The notes beneath the pieces are model-generated. The model did not search any database, was not told the origin of the DNA, and worked only from the letters and a program-made list of their open reading frames with translations. A DNA stretch of 64,000 nucleotides, from positions 25,627,702-25,691,701 of the forward strand of contig OX457026.1 of assembly GCA_949752745.1 (NCBI GenBank). The letters are read 5' to 3'. The translations under genes and the position numbers were made by a program. Positions 60,901-64,000 of this stretch are shown here, piece after piece. The stretch comes from Protula sp. h YS-2021. Lineage: Eukaryota; Annelida; Polychaeta; Sabellida; Serpulidae. How positions within the stretch are numbered: position 1 is the stretch's first letter; each line of letters starts with the position of its first letter.

Positions 60901-62011
60901 CATTGCATTGATTACACGTGGATTAGCCACCTGGCATAAAACGTGGTAAGGGGGTAATTTTAGCACCAAGTCCATGCAGTGACCGCTACCAATCACAATG
61001 TTGTAGTCGGACCGACGCGGCAACCTCAAATCGACGTTTGATCGAACTTGGAATATGTATGGGTTACTAATTTAAATAGTGTTTTTTTTCTTATAGTCGC
61101 AAATAATTTATTCTTGCCCTTCTGATAGCGGAAAGTAATGACAATAAATCCCGTTTTCTCATCGCGATTAAGAGATTCGATTTTGCCACCCCGCTTCGGG
61201 CTGCTAAATAAAAACTGAAGCTTCTGCAAGGAATAGTCTTCTGGGACTCCTTCAACTTGCACAGCCCTGCGGTCAAACTCTTGTTCGGGCATAGCGGCTT
61301 CATCTACCGCAGTCGTAATGTGTAGCATGGCTCCTTCGTACAAAATGTCGTGCTTGCTTAGCAGTGCTTCCGCATCTTAAAAAAGACATAAAAAGGAAAA
61401 AATACACACACAACAAATTTGACTGTTCTCATTTCTGCACCCTCGGTTTTCCCTTGTAACTAAACTTGGCATATGTGTTACGAAAAATATGTGAAGGGGG
61501 AATAATTTTGGAACTTATTTCTTTTAAGGAGGGGCATAAGTTTCATCCAATACTCCGCACTTCCTAAAAAGGAGAGCTGTTTTGACGTTAGACGTTTAGG
61601 TGTGTAATTTACAAAGGTATCCACGCTTGGTTGAAACTGGTATTTTAACAGTTTTAGAGCTTGACACTCTGATTTTAGAAGTGGTTTTAAAAAGTGAAGG
61701 GCATTCATAGTCACCGGTTTGTCGTTCTTTCATGTAACCGGTCACTGCGAACCAATGCAAGACACAAGGGCAGATCTAAATGGGCACATAATGAGTCAAG
61801 TCAAATGCATACACAATTTTTAAAAAGTACCTTCTGGGTGACTGAATATGACAATGGCAGAAGACGTTTTCCGGTGGATCGCGACGCTGTCAACCTTGCC
61901 CGCCTTACATTGATTATCGAATAAATCTTCTAGATCTTCTTCACAGGTATCAGTGTTTAACCCTATTACCTTGATCTTCTGTTCACTCGGTAGATCTGGC
62001 AAAATGTCCAC
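24159..62011 (-). CDS. PARP14-like: PARP14-like mono-ADP-ribosyltransferase, 39 exons (5' end not found)
   Basis: Overall span of a gene read on the minus strand; its exons are given in the domain entries that follow. I joined exons by eye using splice signals and codon phase. The 39 exons sum to 7101 bases with no in-frame stop until TAA at 24159-24161, and every junction is phase-compatible. Domain order from the N terminus is nine RRM-like units, a KH-like block, macro domains 1-3, a further KH-like unit, WWE, and PARP catalytic domain. This is the PARP14 family order, but with many more RRM units than the few in human PARP14. Family members transfer single ADP-ribose units to proteins and bind ADP-ribose through macro domains. 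A candidate minus-strand AATAAA lies at 23982-23977. The first exon is unknown because the 62011 exon begins at a splice acceptor. Individual borders are predictions, not transcript data. Confidence 0.88.
25710..30800. repeat. 114-bp satellite array, about 45 units
   Basis: Monomers are read from GATTCCTGCACTTTTAAAGC through TATCGCCCAATGTTCCC to ATATTTTCGGGTCATAGAAT. Each contains an inverted repeat, ACCCGAAAA...TTTTCGGGT, with a spacer of about 17 bases. A block of about seven monomers (26956-27750) is nearly repeated at 27751-28545, offset 795 bases. Because 114 is divisible by three, open frames of up to 312 residues run along it on both strands; they are artefacts of periodicity. The start context of these frames varies and no known domain is encoded. 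Confidence 0.93.
31233..31277. repeat. GGAC/CAGA tetranucleotide microsatellite
   Basis: Run of GGAC with GACA variants at the right end of the satellite-bearing insertion, followed about 25 bases later by a stem-loop. Confidence 0.9.
31494..31590. repeat. AAT microsatellite
   Basis: Almost pure AAT run of about 32 units, orthologous in position to the shorter, impure run at 2430-2535. It has therefore expanded or stayed purer in the main gene. Confidence 0.92.
33463..33682 (-). CDS. PARP14-like: PARP14-like exon: WWE domain
   Basis: A 220-base exon (phase 0 to 1) bounded by tttataag|GTGAAG and CCTG|GTAAAT. It encodes VKWQYEEDDGTIADYPCDIS, then W-T-I-E-Q-A-Y, VAQWTEDVDGK and CFEINFNNMTEYN. 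The tryptophans and the acidic run match the WWE family, which in other proteins binds the iso-ADP-ribose unit of poly-ADP-ribose or mediates protein contacts. Reading further upstream in frame adds MYFYK, but that start would be out of phase with the preceding exon. The same exon, with the same borders, exists in the left-end duplicate at 4137-4356. Confidence 0.9.
34448..36911 (-). CDS. PARP14-like: PARP14-like exons: KH-like unit between macro 3 and WWE
   Basis: Three exons: 36745-36911, 34836-34937 and 34448-34630. The first carries an acidic stretch (SSDQNESVEEDEYRELED) and ends LTFRIFGFQNASHNIDG. The second gives AKRKIEETCEMECQERRLES, and the third ETIKRLERKYLVKISIER and MISIFGRTENVSCAYVDI. 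The text 'IFGFQNASHNID-AKRKIEE' is a KH-type strand-helix. A KH-like domain is also expected at this position in vertebrate PARP14. The intron at 34938-36744 holds an integrase relic. Confidence 0.8.
35487..36107 (-). pseudogene. KRBA2-like / Gypsy-type integrase relic within a PARP14-like intron
   Basis: Two frames in the same register are separated by a single TAA (35853-35855). The first ends AEYDSFISNILEAKQALFK, HYYLLQNYDVLVCGDVQKVI. The second starts IRKYFVALERTYDVLKKSPH then CQWTWGRDKIRKFTDKLL. The order (Y..I...+.AK), (Y.LL..YDVL..G...+V+), then an (F..+...FD(V/L)L...H...GHGGRDK)-like segment resembles the zinc-binding N terminus of integrases in KRBA2/SCAND3-like proteins. The H..GHGG part is altered. 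The core DDE is missing. Assignment rests on pattern recognition and is moderate. Confidence 0.5.
36228..36306. repeat. GA-rich run followed by poly-T and poly-G
   Basis: GAGA repeats (36228-36282) then T8 and about 13 G with no gene-like frame. It lies in the intron with the integrase relic, next to a TGACCTTGACCTC phrase at 36510. Confidence 0.8.
37360..42351 (-). CDS. PARP14-like: PARP14-like exons: macro domain 3, split by a LINE-bearing intron
   Basis: Five exons: 42126-42351, 41707-41772, 41305-41478, 37688-37784 and 37360-37466. A basic leader (RRVKIKSQTKLQAARSVKR) precedes IDIEVVQGDITDETTDVITY. Then come KVLKKKAGDAFTEECKR, KAGNLPCKHVIHID, SISFPALGTG, PAFIATKMSEGVEEF and IVIFESGMMEEFK. 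The PALGTG loop is kept, but the VN pair of the first strand has become TY. The intron at 37785-41304 holds a broken CR1-type LINE in the opposite orientation. It falls right after the glycine-rich loop, and codon phase is unaffected. Confidence 0.85.
38257..39468 (+). pseudogene. LINE ORF1 with PHD-like zinc finger (frameshifted)
   Basis: Starts MPLKTVCEICKKKKNN and has cysteine pairs in ECEECYK. It shifts frame between about 38350 and 38390 and continues to 39468. Next comes a PHD-like cluster (CMTCKKCVDNLIACEMCGKW then FCAGCAELK and FFCKEC), a coiled coil (residues near LSLEDRITSIEEAVKELLNV), and an RRM-like chaperone region (NNLIIYGLSENGHTPSQLRD). PHD finger plus coiled coil plus RRM-like region is the usual layout of CR1-clade ORF1 proteins, which coat the element's RNA. 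Confidence 0.82.
39430..40983 (+). pseudogene. LINE ORF2 fragments (endonuclease and reverse transcriptase)
   Basis: Endonuclease start: NARSLNNKMDELSCEIKQRK and AVITETWLND, then IVGIYHPPQAN. After about 39850 the reading jumps straight to the reverse transcriptase at QFGNKKGVSTTHMLVEMLHD, then LLDYAKAFDRINHNILLQKM. The second half of the endonuclease and the start of the polymerase are thus deleted. The PQG.(V/I)LGP motif is VPQRALCG and the active-site YVDD is YVDE, so catalysis is lost. A stop at 40510-40512 precedes the C-terminal part (FYKAVVRSQLEYAVPAW, IQKRALQII), which ends RYKNSFIPFSLFNFQ. Confidence 0.9.
42678..44358 (-). CDS. PARP14-like: PARP14-like exons: macro domain 2 (canonical)
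   Basis: Four exons: 44261-44358, 43858-43968, 43090-43224 and 42678-42899. Motifs in order are ITIELVRGEIANSK, MEVVVNTTSRNMQLNTGPIS, ILHKGGDKLQHEC, GHVIASSGGNLHCKRVYH and SIAFPALGTGNLSFP. This domain retains the VVVN asparagine strand and the PALGTG phosphate loop, both of which contact ADP-ribose in characterised macro domains. It is therefore the best candidate here for ADP-ribose binding. Residues that would show hydrolase activity cannot be judged from sequence alone. Confidence 0.87.
44718..46343 (-). CDS. PARP14-like: PARP14-like exons: macro domain 1 (divergent)
   Basis: Four exons: 46139-46343, 45485-45625, 45158-45312 and 44718-44883. The domain starts RIALTKRDITESASDGVFLS, continues LLEKGGEAVKRELQQQK and QLKAKHLVHCVVPD, then DSEAGFFYEAVYQGLKEAA, and ends FVPNRDYSERFHKH...ADIEICTKDSNAV. 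The fold is clear, but the usual V.A.VN strand is replaced by GVFLSI. The loop that normally reads PA.GTG is VDFAPTIPLDA. Loss of both ADP-ribose contacts suggests weak or changed ligand binding. For the third exon, a GC donor at AG|GCAAGT would break the frame; a GT donor three bases downstream keeps it. Confidence 0.82.
46674..49311 (-). CDS. PARP14-like: PARP14-like exons: KH-like block
   Basis: Five exons: 48740-49311, 48163-48366, 47608-47960, 47091-47299 and 46674-46846. The first opens VVKRVLQKPDHE...LTLRPH, a final RRM-type strand pair. It then runs into NPKVLQYICKFKQEEIQAQL, the 'xx(V/I)L+Y+' motif found where human PARP14 switches from RRMs to KH-like domains. Later pieces show typical KH signatures such as IEITGVKEEVARISAQC, FEGTKTDVVNAK, GHIRLLQFGSVHRVQQQFNV and ISGPRPVMEKASDEVQRLL. 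At least four KH-like units are visible. These domains are thought to bind nucleic acid; no GXXG loop is strictly conserved. Confidence 0.82.
46848..46965. repeat. AT/GT microsatellite touching a splice acceptor
   Basis: Long alternating AT run (about 46850-46923) followed by GT-rich sequence to about 46965. On the minus strand the AT run ends in the acceptor AG of the KH exon at 46846, leaving no normal pyrimidine tract. Confidence 0.9.
49312..50925. other. Intron before the KH-like block
   Basis: Holds the 139-bp MITE, a diverged relative near 49498, and a 112-residue minus-strand open frame at 50509-50847 with no recognisable domain and no matching splice phase. I treat that frame as chance. 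Confidence 0.5.
50175..50313. mobile_element. 139-bp TA-flanked MITE (pogo/Tigger type)
   Basis: Ends CAGTAAAACCTAC and GTAGGTTTTACTG are inverted copies. TA dinucleotides flank both sides (50173-50174, 50314-50315). The first 11 bases equal the end of the Tigger-like relic at 16379. It lies in the intron between the microexon and the KH-like block. A diverged relative may start near 49498. Confidence 0.85.
50926..51773 (-). CDS. PARP14-like: PARP14-like exons: RRM-like unit 9 and a 39-base microexon
   Basis: Exon 51682-51773 (phase 1 to 0) encodes EDPWEHFRLRPLCGKMMTV and ends RSRSVE. Exon 51094-51235 continues VFGIKKLSKSKLQLYFESER, then NGGQIENITLY and AVVTFHEEH. This second half is the closest of all units to the human PARP14 pattern LYFES.R..GG.I. 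A 39-base exon (50926-50964, phase 1-1) adds EFKNYVQDSPYKS before the KH-like block. The microexon has clean signals (tttcag / CAG|GTAATG) but is too short to be certain. Confidence 0.78.
52950..55366 (-). CDS. PARP14-like: PARP14-like exons: RRM-like unit 8
   Basis: Exon 55227-55366 (phase 1 to 0) encodes DATRVLTIHKKEPIK and ends RRIFVT. Exon 52950-53079 (phase 0 to 1) continues NIPEDCDKKDLVKFVE and ends AVIDLLEPP. Together they rebuild an RNP2-like strand RIFVTNIP. An ATG at 55322 could be mistaken for a gene start. Extending the frame upstream to the acceptor atccag|ATGCTA recovers the typical DA.RVL opening, so I treat it as an internal exon. The 2.1-kb intron between the two halves holds a TIR element (54233-55149). 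Confidence 0.8.
53930..54232. repeat. Cluster of GGTTACC/GGTAACC palindrome-like motifs
   Basis: At least six phrases of the type (T)ATG(T)GGTTACCAT or TATGGTAACCAC occur in both orientations in 300 bases of intron. Spacing is irregular, so this is not a simple tandem repeat. Confidence 0.5.
54233..55149. mobile_element. 917-bp TA-flanked element with CACCAGAAC ends
   Basis: Left end CACCAGAACACCG and right end GGGGTTCTGGTG are inverted matches, with TA on both sides (54231-54232, 55150-55151). Inside, GTCGTATTTGCGGGG-type phrases recur near both ends (subterminal repeats). No transposase frame is visible. TA target and short ends fit the Tc1/mariner-pogo superfamily, non-autonomous. It lies in the intron that splits RRM-like unit 8. 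Confidence 0.8.
55678..56833 (-). CDS. PARP14-like: PARP14-like exons: linker plus RRM-like unit 7
   Basis: Three phase 1-1 exons: 56744-56833 (basic linker containing HGLRRRRISN), 56058-56183 (DAQRAHKKSLENQ to CAIAVSG) and 55678-55809. Joining the last two places the RNP2-like strand AIAVSG+VPADYEDEYL across the intron, so this unit is split where units 2-6 are not. It ends FVTFVSPAG at donor CAG|GTAAGG. The 90-base linker exon is the weakest call: it has correct signals and phase but no recognisable domain, and it could be skipped without changing the frame. Confidence 0.72.
56946..57236 (-). CDS. PARP14-like: PARP14-like exon: RRM-like unit 6
   Basis: A phase 1-1 exon of 291 bases with the acceptor placed at tatgaag|GTGCCG so that GAEKVLSYKTLRFSN opens the unit. 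A basic linker follows (KEAPVAAKKETASERT), then IEVTGISPTISEDFVRLFF, SGGGEIEEM and AFIRFRNESG, with donor AG|GTAGAT. An alternative acceptor 31 bases upstream (ttgcag) would be phase 0 and does not fit the preceding exon. This unit is the longest because of the lysine/alanine linker. Confidence 0.78.
57912..57992. repeat. AT microsatellite touching a splice donor
   Basis: About 80 bases of alternating A and T. On the minus strand it begins within a few bases of the donor of RRM exon 5 (57996). Confidence 0.92.
57996..58262 (-). CDS. PARP14-like: PARP14-like exon: RRM-like unit 5
   Basis: A 267-base, phase 1-1 exon. It begins DARNIVEQRTFRRKDGVELH, continues SVEISGFTEAVDGEDLEDFL, and ends AVVTFENQSG. 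The donor GT (57995-57994) is followed at once by a long run of alternating A and T that fills the start of the intron. The RTFRR motif is shared with unit 3 (HTFRR), which suggests that these two arose from a common duplicate. Confidence 0.82.
58493..58738 (-). CDS. PARP14-like: PARP14-like exon: RRM-like unit 4
   Basis: A 246-base, phase 1-1 exon bounded by tgtccag|TTGCTG and GAGG|GTATGA. It encodes VAEYLVNMGQISVDNMELTF, the core strand EVLVQNVPSHYKEEALKMFF, a charged NKRKTNGGPV loop, and AHIVFEKEEG. Loops rich in K, N and G between helix and strand recur in several units. No catalytic residues are expected in this fold. Confidence 0.82.
58739..60198. other. Intron between RRM units 3 and 4
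   Basis: Contains no gene-like frame. Two stretches about 800 bases apart share the phrase GTGCAAATAAG near C- or G-rich runs (58860-58900 and 59655-59715, including a G run at 59694-59710). They appear to be the ends or copies of one dispersed repeat. Confidence 0.5.
60199..60447 (-). CDS. PARP14-like: PARP14-like exon: RRM-like unit 3
   Basis: A 249-base, phase 1-1 exon with a clean acceptor (tttag|ATGCTGAA) and donor (GCAG|GTACTG). It encodes DAEKVVTTHTFRRE, then TVRVGGLPDNIDREFFEDIL, and closes with CAIVTCNSPAG. The pattern DAEKV...H.F....(I/V)..Y matches human PARP14-type RRM repeats. The two halves of the fold sit in a single exon here, unlike units 7-9, where an intron splits the RNP2-like strand. 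Confidence 0.82.
61118..61375 (-). CDS. PARP14-like: PARP14-like exon: RRM-like unit 2
   Basis: A 258-base exon that is symmetrical in phase (1-1) and carries one full unit. It starts DAEALLSKHDIL, has the central strand AVQVEGVPEDYSLQKLQFLF, a GGKIESL loop, and ends in ITFRYQKG. The acceptor is ttttttaag|ATG. The donor at the homologous position is GC rather than GT (AAGG|GCAAGA), so the intron is predicted to be GC-AG. If that donor is wrong, the reading frame runs on only briefly into intron sequence. Confidence 0.75.
61831..62011 (-). CDS. PARP14-like: PARP14-like exon: RRM-like unit 1 (C-terminal part)
   Basis: This is the most 5' exon that could be assigned. It opens at an acceptor (tttttag) and closes in phase 1 at a GT donor at 61830-61829. 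It encodes IKVIGLNTDTCEEDLEDLF followed by a beta strand ending in FSHPEG. That is the second half of the RRM-like unit repeated eight more times downstream: an RNP2-like strand, a helix rich in E/D-L-F, then a closing F..xxG. The matching first half (the 'AEKVL' strand seen in the other units) must be in an upstream exon that I did not find. A role in RNA or nucleic-acid binding is inferred from the family. Confidence 0.72.
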
Positions 62012-64000
62012 CTAAAAACACACAAATAAATAATTAAATATTGAATAAAAAATATTATTTAAAAAATTCTACATTACAATTGAAAGCATTAATAAAAAGA
62101 AGAAAAGATAAAATATCGCATAGAAGAAATAGTAAAGACAAACAACGGAAACAGTTAACAGGGTGAAAGGTGGGGAAGTAGGGGATGGGCTGGGGTAAGA
62201 TCTTAGTGGAAAAGAGACAAAACTGAAGAAGAAGAAGAAGAAGAAGAAGAAGAGGAGGAGGAGGACGAAGAAGAAGAAGAAGATGATGATGATGAGGAGG
62301 AGGAGGAGGAGGAGGGGGAAGGGGTAATTATTTTATGCTGGGAACCAGAGATGTTAGAAATCAATTTATAGAAGGTAAGTATTCTGAGCACCAATGAAAT
62401 TAGATCGCTGTTTTCCTGACCGCAATTTTTCTGTCTGTAATAAAATGGACATCCAGTGTGCCTGCCAGTCCGTTGTTCTGGTTTAATGAAATTTTATAAT
62501 AAACCGTGATATTCCTCATTATGCAGAAAGCATCGCATTCTTTTTTTAAAATTTAGACTTGAGTTTAACTTGAATGACGCCATGGGTTTTCCCATCCTTT
62601 AAGCTACCTTAGTTTTTGCAATAGGAAAAAGCACGTGATTCACTTTTTTGTGCGGCAATGCATTTATCACTTGATGTTCGCCATGCCCGTTAGAAATGCC
62701 GCTTACCGTGACATCTGTGCAACGCAACTTCCCCTATATCTGTTCAACCTCTCCCTCAACGTCTATTATTTATTTAAAAACGACTGCTGTTTCTACCTTG
62801 CATTTCAAATGAAATCCGTATCTTACGTCACGTCTCACATACAACGTTGCATGTTTTATTGGCAAGTCAGAAAAACTTGCAAGCCTACACTTGTTATGGC
62901 TGCCATTTCAGGTGAGTAATAATCAGAAGATATTGACGTAGTTTTAGTCATCATGAAGTATTATTGACCATAAAGGAAAAGGTCAATAATATTTTCATGC
63001 TGATCAAATAAGTCAATATATACTTTGTTACGTGACTTTACTGGCGTTTTGCTTTCAAATAACCCCAATATCTATCGACTTTTGTGCTCCGATCAACATT
63101 GAAAAACTATTCATTTGGGAATAGAGCAATCAGATTGCACCATTTACCCAAGACTTTTGTAACAATATGTTTTTCCTTCCTACCCCAACAACTTTTTTGG
63201 TGTCTTTTCAAATTTTCGACAAAGACTTTAAATAAACTTTCCAGTTTGGTTGCGACTAAAAGCAACTGTTGCAACGTTTGAAAAAGTGAGAAATTGTTGG
63301 TTGCCGCAGAAAGTAGGCCTTTAATAAGCGTCGCACTGTTTACGGGGTGATTGATAAAATAAGTAAACATATCTACGTGCAATTGGCTGCAATTTTCGCA
63401 AAAACGAAACTACCGGATATAACCATGCTTTGCCAATATAACACCACCTTCAGGGGTAAATATACACAATATCTTATCTAAGTGACCACCGATTTCACTA
63501 ATACAAAAGCAAAACGAGTTGAGCGGTACAAACTAGAGCCAAACGCAAGTGAGAAAAACCTAAGATTGAAAAAAGGTTTATCGACAAAAATAAATGATGT
63601 CACCATAAATCTAATCTTACGTCGCTAAGGTCGGTCAAATTACTTTACTTTCCATTCAGAACTGTCTGAACATGAGAAGTACACTCTCAAATTTCTAATT
63701 TCTGTTATCTATTTAATCATGAGCTATTTTGTAAGAATATGACTGACTGAATGAATAATCACAGATTACAGATATACCATGGAAAGGCTTTCTCTGGTTC
63801 TTTTATAGGCTTTTTGCATTTGATAGGCTGAGACAATATGTCAGAGGACATCGGCAAAGTGCAGCTAAAGGAGGTTCCTGTACGTATGCTAATGTTATAA
63901 TGGATGGGTCACGCCACGAATTTTAGTAAGTACTAATGGTAGTGTACGGACCAGCCGAGGGATAAGGGTAGAGATGGGGGGAGAGCCAGCTCTCATGTAG
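62012..64000. other. Upstream region: no exon assigned
   Basis: Should contain the next upstream PARP14-like exon or its promoter, but none was identified. A purine-rich GAA/GAG/GAT run lies at 62226-62318. On the plus strand, ATG at 63838 opens a short frame (MSEDIGKVQLKEVP) followed by a donor-like GTACGT. This could be a first exon of another gene, but it has no support beyond these signals. Confidence 0.4.
62226..62318. repeat. Long purine-only trinucleotide-like run
   Basis: About 90 bases made almost entirely of GAA, GAG, GAT and GGA units. It lies roughly 220 bases upstream of the first assigned PARP14-like exon. Long homopurine runs can form triplex DNA; no function is claimed. Confidence 0.85.

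Noticed and set aside
62203..62394. Poly-serine minus-strand frame
   Set aside because: Translation of the purine-rich trinucleotide run at 62226-62318.
63838..63882. Possible first exon of a plus-strand gene (MSEDIGKVQLKEVP then GTACGT)
   Set aside because: Only a start codon and a donor-like site support it; the rest would lie outside the window.
1..64000. CRISPR arrays, rRNA genes, tRNA genes, operons
   Set aside because: The tandem repeats lack unique spacers, no rRNA was recognised, and I found no convincing tRNA by eye; the sequence is a eukaryotic nuclear region.

Overview
The window is AT-rich animal nuclear DNA: GT-AG introns, TATA boxes, AATAAA signals and many transposon relics, with no bacterial or organellar features. 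The gene content (a long macro-domain PARP14-like ADP-ribosyltransferase), CR1, Tigger and hAT relics, and tandem arrays ending in ACGG microsatellites resemble the 'pearl' elements known from bivalves. Together these suggest a bivalve mollusc. That assignment is inference; no species can be named from the sequence.

Right two thirds, 24.1-62.0 kb, minus strand: one large PARP14-like gene. I could chain 39 exons, from 62011 down to the stop codon at 24159, with compatible splice phases throughout. They total 7101 coding bases, about 2366 codons. The 5' end is not found and lies in 62.0-64 kb or beyond. The order is: nine RRM-like repeats, a KH-like block, three macro domains, another KH-like unit, a WWE domain, and a PARP catalytic domain with an H-Y-M type triad. 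The exons are separated by introns carrying a broken CR1 LINE, a KRBA2-like integrase relic, TA-flanked MITEs, long AT microsatellites and a 6.3-kb satellite-bearing insertion.

Left end, 0.2-4.8 kb, minus strand: a second copy of only the 3' part of that gene (WWE plus catalytic exons). It carries a stop codon and a deletion in one catalytic exon, so it is read as a duplicated pseudogene.

Middle, 8.9-22.7 kb: transposon territory. It holds two Tigger/pogo relics (one without its DDE core), a ZBED-type hAT relic, a degenerate LINE, and repeats rich in AGGTCA half-sites. It also holds the most unusual object in the window: a 4.3-kb cassette (10861-15170) bounded by terminal inverted repeats of more than 1.1 kb. 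The cassette carries two intact convergent genes, a PC4/SUB1-like protein and an acidic zinc-finger protein, and has no recognisable transposase. Its inverted repeats contain a promoter, a palindromic CATG array and, on the left, a broken copy of the start of the zinc-finger gene.

How the genes relate: vertebrate PARP14-family proteins are interferon-linked mono-ADP-ribosyltransferases that read and write ADP-ribose marks. A long RRM/KH nucleic-acid-binding half joined to macro, WWE and ART modules would fit an RNA- or ADP-ribose-sensing factor. The mobile elements appear unrelated in function but have shaped the gene's intron structure and its partial duplication.
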